Source: Liolophura sinensis (lineage: Eukaryota > Mollusca > Polyplacophora > Chitonida > Chitonidae). Taken from it: a stretch of DNA of 64,000 bases. This document shows positions 48,033 through 60,010 of this stretch, in pieces; the first letter of the stretch is position 1, and every line of letters starts with the position of its first letter. The position numbers and the translations under genes are program-made. A model generated the notes under the pieces. The model had not been told where the DNA came from and made no database searches. It saw only the letters and a program-made list of their open reading frames with translations. The stretch covers positions 21,277,788 through 21,341,787 of the forward strand of contig NC_088302.1 of NCBI RefSeq assembly GCF_032854445.1. Direction: 5' to 3'.

Positions 48033-49916
48033 AATCGTCCCCACCGCAGAGTTTCGGTTCCCAGGGCTATTAGCAACTGGGTCTCGCGACCCATAGGTGT
48101 AAAGCCTGGGTGGCTTTTTAGGTGGGGTTAGGCCAAGACTGCCCATTGAGCAACTTTTCTGTGGTTGGAGGTGTCTGTGCTGAGGTGGGGTGGAGCAATA
48201 TGACGGGGTGCGGGACGGTGGCCTGTTGTGCTGGGGGTGCAGTGGAATGGTAGTAAAGTCGGCCGACTCATTCAGGGGGTCCACATGGTACACTTGCCTT
48301 GGGGGTACAATGTGGTATGGGGCAAGTAAAGGGGACATGGTCTCTTTATAGGACCCTGTCACTGAACCCGCCACAGAGCCATTGTAGCGTCTTTTGGGGA
48401 TACTGGCATAAAGCATGGCCAAGTCCTCGGGCTCTGAGGGCTCAGATTTAAATGATATATACGTAGAAGTGTTCAGACTGTTACGATACTGCACATTTCG
48501 GTCCCGTATGGAATCGTATAGGGGATCTACTGTGTCCATTTTGTTACATTCTTTCATCATGTCTTCGTCGATGTCATCAGGCTTTTCCCCATCCTGTAGC
48601 TCTCTGTCATGAGGGCTCTCTGCCTTCATCTCCACCCCATAGTGAGGGGGCGGGGTGCGGCGACGGTAAATCATCACACACACAATGACAGTTAAAGCCA
48701 GCGTAAACACCAAGCTACCTACCACAATGGCCGTGATAGTTACAATGTTCAACTTGGTCTCCACCACAGCCTGTTCTACAGGGCGGACGTCATCGGGATT
48801 CACGCCCTCAATAGCGATGTGAAAGGTAACGTTCCTCGCCCCAGCGGGGTTAACAGCGTTACATATGTAGGACCCCATGTCCCTTACCTGGAAGTTGTAG
48901 ACGTATAAGGTGTTGCGCAGGTGGACCCCGCCTTCATTGATAACCTTGTACTTGGTGGAGCCCTCGATCTCCAGTTGTTTGCCGTTGAGGTACCAAAACA
49001 CTGTGGCTGGCGGGTCAGCACTCACCTCACAAGTCAGCTCTGCGTTGTCCGTCTCCTCCAGCTCAATTCTTTGACTACGCGACAGAATGTGAACAGGGCA
49101 CACGAAGAAGGAGTCTGGAACTTCAGAGAAGGCTTTCCCCTCCACAAGCCAGGGGCTGTGGCACATAGGACGTGCCAGGTCAAACTCCCAGTGGAGTGTG
49201 TTGTTTTCTGCCATTGTGATTAGCCAGAGCTTAAGCCACCTTAATGAGCAGTCACAGTGCCAATGGTTCTTGTGCAGTTTAATGGCAAGGAATTCTTTTC
49301 CAAATGATTGGACGATCTGAGGATCAAGTTTACGCAGGAGGTTATTCTGAAGCTCCAACCAGCGCAGCGACTTCAAACCTAGAAAGCCTTTCGGGGCAAT
49401 GGCGTGCAGTTTATTGTTGGTCAGGTACAAATTTTGCAGTTGGCCCAAGTGCCGAAAAGCATCGTCCCCGATGTAACTTATTTCATTATAGTTGAGAATA
49501 AGGTGTTGCAGCTTAGGCGTGTGTTTAAAGGCGCTTGAAGGGAAATCCTTCAGCATGTTCTCACTTAGGTCGAGCCAAATCAGTGAAGAACATCCCTGGA
49601 AGGCCTTGTCGTTGATGCTGTTTATCGAATTATTCTGCATCCACAGCTCCTCCATGAAGGTGAACTTGAAGAACGGGGTACCTTTTAACTTCATAAGGTT
49701 GTTATCCTCCAAATGAAACATGCGGATTGTGTGTGGCAGATCCCAGGGTACGAATTCCAACCCCTTGTTCTTACAGTCCGCTACGAATATCCCACTGGTA
49801 ATAGGGCATGCATAGCCCCTCACTAGTGCCACAGTCGCACACAAACACAACATGCAACTCCACAGGATGTCCAAGACATTCCGAGAATTCAGATTTACAC
49901 AGCTCACTGCCATCAT
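47991..49916 (-). CDS. LRR-Ig single-pass membrane protein, copy B (allele)
   Basis: It has the same 641-aa architecture as copy A: signal region, six LRRs with N- and C-caps, one Ig domain, one transmembrane helix and a tail ending STAV. Five nucleotide differences from copy A were found in the CDS by eye (48432, 48552, 48795, 48855, 49264). Two change the protein: D495E in the tail and P218H in the NPW motif of the LRR C-cap. The NPWxCDC proline is a hallmark of this cap, so His218 is unusual and may weaken folding, or may be a base error. The reading frame is intact, so both copies would be annotated as genes although they are most likely alleles. Confidence 0.92.
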   Translation of the reverse strand: MMAVSCVNLNSRNVLDILWSCMLCLCATVALVRGYACPITSGIFVADCKNKGLEFVPWDLPHTIRMFHLEDNNLMKLKGTPFFKFTFMEELWMQNNSINSINDKAFQGCSSLIWLDLSENMLKDFPSSAFKHTPKLQHLILNYNEISYIGDDAFRHLGQLQNLYLTNNKLHAIAPKGFLGLKSLRWLELQNNLLRKLDPQIVQSFGKEFLAIKLHKNHWHCDCSLRWLKLWLITMAENNTLHWEFDLARPMCHSPWLVEGKAFSEVPDSFFVCPVHILSRSQRIELEETDNAELTCEVSADPPATVFWYLNGKQLEIEGSTKYKVINEGGVHLRNTLYVYNFQVRDMGSYICNAVNPAGARNVTFHIAIEGVNPDDVRPVEQAVVETKLNIVTITAIVVGSLVFTLALTVIVCVMIYRRRTPPPHYGVEMKAESPHDRELQDGEKPDDIDEDMMKECNKMDTVDPLYDSIRDRNVQYRNSLNTSTYISFKSEPSEPEDLAMLYASIPKRRYNGSVAGSVTGSYKETMSPLLAPYHIVPPRQVYHVDPLNESADFTTIPLHPQHNRPPSRTPSYCSTPPQHRHLQPQKSCSMGSLGLTPPKKPPRLYTYGSRDPVANSPGNRNSAVGTISLLRGDDSYSTAV

Positions 49917-49939
49917 CAAGATGAAGCAGAGTCGACCAT
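49916..49939 (-). promoter_or_regulatory. Upstream ORF overlapping LRR-Ig start, copy B
   Basis: Identical to 29096-29119: seven codons ending in TGATG with the main start. Confidence 0.6.
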
Positions 49940-52900
49940 GAAGAATGCTGGGTCCCTAAAGAAACAGTTTCTGCACACACACACTCCGGATAGGGTAATG
50001 GAATCTTGCACTCCAGCCACCGTAATTCACCTTGGCAATTGCCAGCTTTGTACACGGAAATGTTGAGGCCCTCAGTTTGGGAATGCTGCTGGGAGATTTT
50101 GATCAATAGCGTCCTAATTCTGTGGCCATGAGCTGGTACTGGTCACTGCCGTATCGATGGACGGTGACACATTGGGCTAGGGGTGCCACGCAAACTTCAT
50201 CCCTCACCATTTCTCTACCACTCCACTCGGTCACCATGGAAACACCCGCGACTTCAGCACATGACAGTTTTCTGTAATGAAAGAATTGTGAAATCAGTGA
50301 CAGGCATGTTAATCTTTGTCATTGTCTGGAATCTGAGTAATGATTCATCAGGGCCTTTCCCTCTGTACAATATTCTACATGTGTCAACAAAATTCCTTAA
50401 TCTGAAATCTGAGTGTTTTTTTTCTCTCTCTTTACAGACTAATTATAATAGCAGAGAAATCAACTTTGCTGGAATACATTGAATTCTTCAACAGAACTGT
50501 ATGAGATAATACTATGCATAAATTTTATTTTTGTAAAATTATTCATATCGGTATATTCCATACTTGTCATCTCACAATTTTGTGGGGTGTCTCGCGCATG
50601 TTTTTTTTTTTTTTAATTAAAAATCAGGTTCTTAGTGTGTTAAATCTCCCTTTTATAGGGCAAAAATGTTTCAATGTTTTGGGATGTTTTCATCTCGTGT
50701 AACGGTAAATTATGAGTAAACTCACTAGCAAAAACTTCCAAAATACAGTTAAAAAGACACAAAAGTTATTACAGTACGGCTCTGGTTCACTTGAGTGGTG
50801 ATGAGGGTGTTCTGAGTATCAATAGTTAACCTTAGTTGGGAGGTTAAGTGGGCAGGATGGGGTGGGGGGGGGGTAGAAATGCACTCAGATAAGCATTTAT
50901 ACAATTCAAGGTCCGACCATTCCTCAAATATACATGCTACAGATTGTTGCCACTGCTATTGATATCGTACGCACACAGCAGATCACCCAGACAATCTCAC
51001 AAAAGCTTTGGCGAAATCATCAATTAGCTGGGAGGGATGTGAAGATTTCAGCAATAAGCCTGGCCCAGCTGTTTGGTCGAATGGAGCACCACTGGTGTTC
51101 GCCAATGCAGCCTTTGGGTCAGCTGGATTAACGCTATGGATCGAAGATCAAGAGATGATAGGAATTTTCAGGCAGTAATCATTTATTACAACTGAAACAA
51201 ATACTTGTCCACACATGAAATAATAATTCTTGTATATCCAGGTGAATAATTTTCATAATTCATACAGTGCTGAAATAGTAGACAGTATATGGCGTATAAT
51301 ACCAGTCAAATGTATAGAAAGTGAAAGTAAATTGAAGTGAAAGGAAGGGAAAGTTTCATGAAAGCAACACATTCAGCCTCATATGTTATGAACAAAAATA
51401 TTTATTATTATTATTATGTGTACTGTTCCAGATAATATTTGTGTAGTGAATATAAAGACAGTATTGTGAAATCTGTTATTTATTGAATAAAAAATGCTTT
51501 AAAATAACTTTTTTTTTTTTGTGGTTGCTTGATGAGAATGGTCTTGTGAATTAAAACACTTCCAAGACAGAATGGATCCACATAGCGTAATGCTAAATGT
51601 CAGTACATTTGTACATGTAAAGCAGCTATTTAATGTGCAAACAGGTAATTACACACATGTATTTAAGTGAAGTCCCTGCATAAAACAATCATGAATATCA
51701 CTATCAGGTTTGTTTTGATCCAGCCTTATTTTCAGAATACCGGTAGCAGTAGTAATAGCAGCACAGAAAAATCATAGTTAAAAAGTTAGATTGTCAGGAT
51801 TTATCATTGGTTGAATGCAGAAAAAACACCGAACTAGGGATCGTAAAGTTTACGTTGCTGAAATTATTTATTGACCTAAGCTTCATAGATGTATATTGTG
51901 AACAGCAGATTCCTCTATGAACTCACCCCAGATCATCCATCATGTGACCAAAACAGCAACTTGAACCTTACAGCCCCTGCAGTGGGAGTTGTAAAGACTA
52001 GGGTAATTTTATGTGTTGATTTCCACTTGCATTCTGACGTCACTTTTTTCCCCCCCATGGCCATTTGCTTTTACTGATTTTTCATTGGTTAAAATTTAAT
52101 GGGGAGATGTTCAGTTTGCATACAAAGAAGAACAGCATAAATAAGACATCCATCATTTTAGTTTCTGTCACATGTCACTGTTATATATGAGATTTTGGCA
52201 CTGTATTATTTGTGTGGTTCATACATTTTTGAAAGGGTTTCTGCAGTTTGTTGTGAAATGCTTTGGATTTGAGCTTCCATCAATCAGCAGGTTGGGTCGG
52301 AAGAAGGTTGCTTATACTTCTACCCATCTCAAGTTGATGTGCTAAAACATGTTGTTTAAACATTTTTAAGACAGATGAACATTGTAAGGGTTGATCTGAA
52401 AAGGGTCTCCTCCATTTTTGGACAGCCTCATTCAGAGAAGCATAAATGAATTGACATAAGCAGTGACGTAGAAAGTTACACACAAATATTACCCTAGTTT
52501 TTACAACTGCCGCCACATGGTTTCTGCTGACACCCATTACAGTTACATCTAGCTACATACAGAAAACTCTACCTGCTTGTTTGATTAGTAACATGTCCTC
52601 ACTTTACCAGCACATAAGGTCATCTTCAGTGTCCAGCTGACCACACTGTCTTGAGACTGCCTCATATGGTCAGTTTTGTCCACCCAGTGACATGTGTTTG
52701 TGTCGGCTTGGTCTGCTGAGTTACTAGAAACCTAATCCCATGAGAGGCTTCTGGATAAATCACAGCTTCACACCCCACATGCTTTGTTTTGGGTCCAGTC
52801 CCCTCATATTTTCCTTGCCATGTTATCCTGATGGACTGGCCTGATCGGGCTGAGTTTGTTATGTTAATAAGTTGTTAGGAAGGGATGGTGAGGGTATAGG

Positions 52901-53971
52901 GTAGGGGGGTGAGGTATCAGCAGGGTGTGTGCTTCAGTCAGACAGGTGGTGTGGTCAGCTCAGCAGAAAATGACATGATAATGAGTATTGACCAGTGGTC
53001 AAGACTAAGGTCGGCTTATACATGCAATCCTCAGTGCTGGAGACAGAGAATATGGGATACTTTAGCCTCATACAGCAGCCCTGCCTTTGTACATGTAGGC
53101 TAGCTACAAAGGCAGAGATATTTACATCACAATGTACAGAGTAATCTTAGTAGCTGATACCAGCACAACTGCTCTTAGGACTGTGCTTTTGTTGTGGAAT
53201 GCTCTTTTTCTGTTTCTCCATCAAAGTAAAATAATAATGGGCACAGGGAAACATTGTTCCTCCCTAGCCATTCTCTAATCTACTACATGCACCAGTGCCA
53301 GTGATGACAATGGTATCTGTTGTAGACGGTAATTGTAGTCAGTTTAGCCTATATGAAGGCTAATCATTGCAGAGGCCTGTGAGGAGGCGGCCAGAATGGA
53401 GCCTGGTCAGATTTCATTAACAGGCTTATAAGTCCCCATGCTAATAAACAGACAAAGTGTGATCTGGTGGGGATGGCTAACTAAAGAGTGGGCAGCTGGG
53501 ACTGGCTTCTGTTTTGATAACAGTTTGTGAGAAAATCAGTCTTTCTGTGACATTTGTCCATGTATCATATACCAATAATAATCCCTATGAGCTCACATGA
53601 CAAACACCCACTCATTGGGCCATGCTCTGGGGGTGTTTTCATATACACATCAATAACAGATACTTCTGGAGAAGCTTTCTCCAATGGCAAAGCTCTGAAT
53701 CCTTGTGTGTACTTTTGTCATTATTTATATAACTTGTTATTGTAGGCTTTATCATGGCTGTTTGATGCATGGGATACATCATGTTTCATGTATGTGTCTC
53801 ATTTTCTAACGCAGTATGGTATACCTTGGTCGATTATGGATTCAGTCTAATATAAAGTGATGTTTTTTTTTTTGGGGGGGGGGGGGAATTTTGCAGTAAG
53901 AAGCTAAGAGCTTGTGCCCAAAGTCCACTAATCTGTAAGTAAGGTTTTGAAAGTTTCAGATCCTTGCTGAG

Positions 53972-54130
53972 GTGTAGTGGTTTCTTCTGAACTGTGTTTG
54001 GTTTCCTCTGTACTATGCCTGGATTCTGTTGGAGTGCATGTGGTTTCCTCTGTACTATGCTTGGATTCCTCTGGACTATGACTGGCTTCCTCTGTACTCT
54101 GGTTTTCTCTGGACTATGAATGGTTTCCTA
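53972..54130. repeat. 21-bp tandem repeat, copy B variant array
   Basis: Same unit as 33160-33335 but with a different number and order of variants and broken periodicity, so the ORF seen over copy A is not preserved. Confidence 0.75.
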
Positions 54131-54669
54131 ACTATCCCTAAACTGAGCCACCATGATAGGGGTTAACTATTATTACTACAGTATTTACTAAGTACTATGG
54201 CTGTGAACACCAAACCAAATCAATAAAACATAAATACATGCAAATTATACACAGAAGAAATTTTATTTTGAGCATACCTTTGTTTTAAACCTTTCACAAG
54301 TTCCTGAGGCTGTGGTATGTGAGAGATAATATTTGTTGAGATGTTAATTTCTCATGGAAGCCCACTTTGCCCAACGTATAAACCTGACTTCAATCTGGCT
54401 GGCATGCAAGTGAAATATTTTGGCAAACCAGATATCAAATACTGTAAATGTCTTTACATTTCTGCCAGAAAAGCACATATTTAGAGGCAAAGAAATGTCA
54501 TAAAACTGGTGTTGCAAGTTTAATTTTTCTTTTGCTATGGAACCCTACCTTTCAGACAAACCTTAAATATTTTAAATTAATTACCAGTTAAATGCTCATT
54601 TTGAATATGGCAATTTTGAATACAGTCATACAGTGTATTTGCTCAAATTAGTTCATTACCAGTTTTTAC

Positions 54670-54808
54670 CATCCTGAGCATACAGATTGTCGTGGGTTTC
54701 CCCCAAGGTCTACCTGGTTTTCCTCCCACCATAGTACTGGCCGGCCTCATACAGGTGACATATTCTTGAGAATGGCATATAACACCCATCAGATAAATAA
54801 ATAAACAA
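54670..54808 (+). mobile_element. SINE M1, copy B of 33850-33995
   Basis: The same 5'-truncated insertion; the tail carries an extra AAAT unit. Confidence 0.8.
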
Positions 54809-56474
54809 CCATGCTGAACAATGTAAGGAGTAAGGATGTAAAACATAAAAAAGTGTGTTGTACAAGGAAAAGAGGTCAAGCAATATGGCTACATGGAGGT
54901 ATTCTACATAGACAGATGGGTGTGGGCTGACATATCTGTGGGTGAACTATAGCTCAGTTTCTGATAGAAAAAGGCCTTGAGGACATTTTTACCATTCACC
55001 CTGACCGGCTGTGTTATATTGTACATGGAATCTAATTTGTGAGTGCCTTCTAGGCTTGTGGGGGCCTAACACATGGCTGTCATGTGTGTGCTGGCTGTAG
55101 TATTCCTCCTTCCTTTCTCAATATGAGAGGTCTCTGGGGCTACTGGAGGGATTCAGAATCCTCAATAACATCTTTCCTTTTTCACAAGAATCCTTTTCAC
55201 TCCCACAACTCTGTAGAGTCAATAAATGGATCGTCCCTGTTCTTCGGGATGTGCTAGTCAGAGGGGTGTCTCCAGAGAAGGGCACGTACCAATGCATGGA
55301 AGAATGAAGCAGAAATATTTACTCTGCTGCAACTTGGCTGTGCATGATGTCGTATCAAGATATTTCCATAATGATCAACATTGATGTTTAGCATTTTAAA
55401 ATTTGATTCTGCAGTTCAAACTGCAAGCCTGTCTTAATTTGCTAAACATGTAAATTGTGATATTGGTAGACAAAGATGCTGTCCTGAAGTCTGACAGTGT
55501 GCAGTAGTAGTATGCATTTTGCAAGGGTAATTGCTGTGAGGGTGAGACCTCTAAGAGCTGCATTGAGTTGAGACTTGCATGTCCAATACAAGCTTTTGTT
55601 GCAAGAGCAAATAACACTCTCCATTGACCAGTGCCCTGACCCCTGGGGCTCTGCACCCAATGGGTGGCCTGTCTCTGTATGTGTTAGCCCCTGACTCATC
55701 CTCCTTAAGACAACCCGATACCCACACGCGATAACTCCTGACAAGCCGTCACAATAACATGGCAATCAACCCGTTTGATCATCCGGTTCCAGTGTTATCT
55801 TTCCTGCGATGCACAAGCTGCAAAAAAAAAAAAAACTGCCCCAAAACTGCTTCCATTCACATTTCTACTGAACGAAATGTTGACACTGCCGTGCAATTTT
55901 GCAGGAAAACTACCTCAGATATGAATGTGAAACTCATGTACCATTGTATGTTCCCAGACAAGTTCTGTGAATTCCATATTGTAAAACCATTCAAACATTG
56001 GAATTTATCTTCGAACATTGCATCTCCAATTGTCAGCTTCCCGTATTGCACAAAACCAGGTTGGTTAGATTTTATATTCAGGTTATATTGTTGGCTTGAG
56101 GCAAATTAGTGTAGTTGTTATTACATTCACAGATATTAATTTGATCAGTGGCTAGTGGAAAGCCAAAGGAATGAAATTCAAACACTGGATTAGGGAAATG
56201 CACCAGTTGATTAGGTCACAATTACTATGTTTCACCTGAATTTTTGTTATGTTAGATACTTTCAGAAGCGCTTAAAGGCATTAAAGTGATGCTTTGTTAA
56301 CAAGTCTTTTTTGATAAGAAAATAATCAAGCTTTACATAAAACACTGAAATGATCCTATAAGGTGGAAGGTGAATCAGACACAATCAAGCAAACTCTGTC
56401 ACTTAAAAGATGCTAAATTTTAGGTGAAATACAGTATATGTTTTGCATTATTGATGAATCATTATGATTAAATT

Positions 56475-56813
56475 CTCTTGTCCATATATCCTCTTCGGGA
56501 GCGGGAGATCCAGGGTCAGTCCTGGGTCGAGTCACCCCTAAGACTTTAAAAGAGGAAGTTGTAACTTCCTCGATTGGCGTTCATCATGAAGGAGATAGTG
56601 CAACGACTGGTTGACCTGTGTCAGTATTATGGCTCGGGTGGGGCACCTTACTTGCCTTACTTGCAGCACTAGATAAAAGTGCAGTGGAAATCCGTCCTGC
56701 ATCAAGGAGGCACATTACATGCACTTGAAGGATTCCTTCATCGTCATATGACTTAAAACAAATACAACGTTAAATCCAAGCACACACTCACTCACTCACT
56801 CTTGTCCATATAT
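56475..56813 (+). mobile_element. SINE M2 with 15-bp target-site duplication
   Basis: The element (56490-56798) starts inside the tRNA-like head (TTCGGGAGCGGGAGATCC, GGGTCGAGTCACC). It continues with GAGGAAGTTGTAACTTCC and CAACGACTGGTTGACC and ends in (ACTC)n. CTCTTGTCCATATAT flanks it on both sides (56475-56489 and 56799-56813) without mismatch, which fixes the insertion limits and direction. The A-box end is missing, consistent with 5' truncation at integration. Confidence 0.9.
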
Positions 56814-58292
56814 GCAAAGCAATTATATGAAAGAATGAAAATATATGAAGGTGTCATAAACCTGGCTGGAAATATTGGAAATGTGGTAACAGAGTTCATG
56901 TTTGAACTGGGTGGGAACACTAAAAGAATGGTGAAGAGGAAAAAAAAAAACCAAAAAAAAAAAAAGAAAAGGTAGATCAAAGTGATGGGTGCTGTTAACA
57001 AATCTGTGGAACAACAGCCGAAAGTCTTTTAAAGAAGGTTTGTGTGTGATGTATGTTTGTGTAATGGCATCAGTCCCATGTGTAGAGGTCAGAGGTCGGG
57101 TGTGTGGTATGTAACTAGGTAAATAGCCAGACTGACAGAATAAACAAGGACCATGTTATTACAGGTCCATCAGTTCCTGGGTGCATTGGTTTCCTCTTTG
57201 GGTCACTTGTTTAGGGCACTCCCTGGGTGGTGGAACTGTACATGTAGATATGCAATATACGAGTCCTTTTGCAGGTTTTACTGTGCTAATACAGTATGAC
57301 AAAAGGAATTATTTTTCACATATCTGTTTAAACTATTCAGTTCGGGTGGAAAAGTGATTTGTCCGTTCCACTTCCCCCAAAGACATGAATGGAAATTCCA
57401 TAAAAATTGTCCTGCCAAAGTGGAGCTCTTCCTTCACCCCCCCCCCCCCCCCCCCCATTTCTTGGTAAACTCAACAGAAATTTAAGATCCAAGAGAAATC
57501 CAGACTTTAGCATACACTGCACATGCCCATTTACCCTAATCCCTCAACCTTTTCGCATCTGAGAGAGTAACTTTCAGTTCAATTTATGCACATTTTGAAT
57601 TTGATTCGGGAGACAATTTTATCAGCCAACACAGAATAATGCCTTCAGAATATGCTTGAATAAAACACCTTACAAACATGCTAAAAGTTTGAAGAATTAC
57701 AGTACATATGTATAACATTGTTGTCCAAAGAGCTTCCATGGACGTAAATTTATGCCAGATTACATAGTATAAGAAATAATGACCGTTGACATTCAAGTTT
57801 TTTTATGTTATTTGTGCCGTGGGGCTCGTTTTACATTTATACCTTTTACTCAATATGTGGTCTCCGTTTGCGTGACCTTTCCAGCAGATTTTCATGGTGT
57901 TCATTTTTTTAGTTAATGTGAGAAAATAATCTTTATTATAAACACAAAATATTTTATGCATCTTTAAACAGTTAACAGGTGGTCAAGAAAGCTTTTTTAT
58001 GTCTTAGCATTTAGTTTGAATGTAAAACTACCCTTCCTTGTGCAGATTTTTAAGCTATGTAATGTGGTTTTGCTGTTTTATTTTAATAAAAATTTGTCCC
58101 AAAATGAGCATTTTTATAGCTGCATACTTGTGGTGCTACAGCTTACACTCCCAATGAAATCTTGAAATACTTCTCTAAGGTAAGCATAAATCTAAGGATA
58201 AGGCAAAATGAGCAACTTACTCATAGGTGAAATTTTTTGTTGAAATATTGTATTACTAGTGGTACAGGGTAATAATGTACACGTACATACTG

Positions 58293-58437
58293 TAGGAAGG
58301 TCTGTCAGCAACCTGCAGATGGTCGTTGGTTTCCGCAGGGCTCTGCCCGGTTTCCTCCCGCCATAATGCCGGTCACCGTCGTGTAAGTGAAATATTCTTG
58401 ACTACGGCGTAAAACATCAAGCAAATGAATAAATAAA
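58293..58437 (+). mobile_element. SINE M1, 5'-truncated
   Basis: AAGGTCTGTCAGCAACCTGC, CTCTGCCCGGTTTCCTCCCG, TAAGTGAAATATTCTTGA and a GAATAAATAAA tail. Confidence 0.85.
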
Positions 58438-59894
58438 CATGCATGCTGTAATACAGTGGTTACAGTATACGTAATAAATCCATACTGTGAGTAATAGGCT
58501 GATGTTGTATATGGTGCTATGCCTATATTTATTAACCTACATACCCATTTGTTCTGTATATACACGCATAGAGTTAATGAACCTACTGTATATCGAGTCA
58601 TGGGCGTGTTAGTATCAATCAGATATTGACAGGTGAGAAAATTGGCTTGTGCGTTCACAGCTGAGCGATGAGTTACACCAGGTAGAATTGACATTGTTCA
58701 AACATAAACTGCCATTATGCTGTCAATGATCAAGTTTATTATTAATATGTATGAAATAATGCAACACGTTTGAAGAGGCTTTCAAATCTAACAAGGAAGC
58801 ACCAGTACATGCAGCTATGTTATGATGCAGTGCCTTGTAATTTGAAATCATCCGAAATATTTAGCATGGATCTAATTCAGCTCCAGCAGGTTGAAAGCTT
58901 TAATCATTGTATACATACCTTTAGCTACAATGTTGAAAAAGTTACTGACCAAATGCCAACAACTAAAATTAAACTCCTAAACAAACAGATTGCATGCTAG
59001 AAAACAAACCCAAGCTGAATGGCTTGTGATCAGTGATCATATTTTCTTCTTGTTATACTTACAAGTACAAAACCCAAATTAGTTGAAATGTTACATGTAT
59101 CTATGCCTTAATTCATAGGGAATATATTGGCTCCTGCATGTATACAGCACAGAAAATAAATATGATTAACATCCTCCATATAATACTTATCAAAGGTAAG
59201 AAGCTGTTTTACATGTATGTACTTACCTGTAGCAAAGGTGCAGCCCTGATGCAGCTTGTTAGCATGTGATTGTATGATGCGTGAAACAGGAAGCAGCTGT
59301 GTGCTGGTAATGTCACATCCCAGCACAGCATGCACTGTTACCACGGTGATGTGACATCATAGCCTTATGGTTGTCAGGGTTACTGCTGGGGTTTATCATG
59401 GTCTTATTACACTTTATTACAAGTGGTTGGTAATTGGTCTGTGTGAAAAGACACAGTCCATTGTTTTTGCCTCATCTTATAATCGTCTGGCTTTATTCCT
59501 GAAAATCCTGATATGAGTTGATAGCAAGATTTGCAGAAGTACATGTTATAGTCATGCACATGTGCATGTAACACCAAGATGATTTTTGCACAGGTCGAGT
59601 TGTAGTGCATTTCCTGTTTGTCTCTTGGGGCCCTCTTTGACATGACTGGCTTACACTATGTCAGTGATGAAAGAGCACATGAAACCTTGGTTCAGTGCCA
59701 TTATCAGACATGGAATTACCAAGATTCTCATGCGTGCTTCCATTGTTCTCAGGGCCTGGGTGGCAGCTAGTTATTGATGGTGCTCTTTCATGTGTAGTGT
59801 TACATGAAGTTTACATGACTTGTCCACCAACATGACACAGTTTGTATTTCACATGTGGAATGTTTTCTAGCACTTACTTACCAAAGGCAATTCC

Positions 59895-60010
59895 ATTCCT
59901 CCAGGTAGCTTAGTTTCCTCCACCCATAATATGCTGGCTGCCAATGTGTTTAAGTGAAAAATACTTAAGTATGGCTTTAAGTAAGTCAAAAAATGAAATA
60001 AATAAAATAA
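59895..60010 (+). mobile_element. SINE M1, diverged fragment
   Basis: TTTCCTCCACCCATAAT, CTGGCTGCCA, TTAAGTGAAAAATACTTAAG and an AAATAAATAAAATA tail follow the family order with several changes. Confidence 0.65.

Larger units (their letters stand above)
35239..55848. repeat. 20.6-kb block, copy B (allelic overlap of contig 3)
   Basis: This is the collinear second copy of 14576-35038. Clear differences from copy A include a 33-bp GC-rich insertion (36478-36510), a 197-bp segment containing a foldback arm (38207-38403), one fewer 27-bp unit (43307-43385), a longer TA run near 45670 and a contracted segment near 46110. Coding differences are few: RPL9 exon 1 none seen, YIPF5 A21S, LRR-Ig P218H and D495E. 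Confidence 0.93.
49955..55848. other. Gene-free stretch upstream of LRR-Ig copy B
   Basis: Counterpart of 29136-35038. It contains the inverted R2-type pair (about 51980-52520), the 21-bp array (53972-54130), an R1 copy (54446-54620) and the M1 SINE (54670-54808). The long C run of copy A near 31235 is reduced here to TTTTTTCCCCCC. Confidence 0.5.

Noticed and set aside
27171-49919. Two tandem paralogs of the LRR-Ig receptor
   Set aside because: They have near-identical coding, UTR and intergenic sequence over 20 kb, and the duplication limits coincide with contig ends. Alleles are the simpler explanation.
55759-56109. 116-codon plus-strand ORF across the end of copy B
   Set aside because: It includes a poly-A-encoded lysine run and has no recognisable domain. 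In copy A the corresponding frame is altered by the A-run length before the gap.
56490-56535. tRNA gene
   Set aside because: Only the anticodon-arm to T-arm side of a tRNA-like sequence is present. It is the truncated head of a SINE with a target-site duplication.
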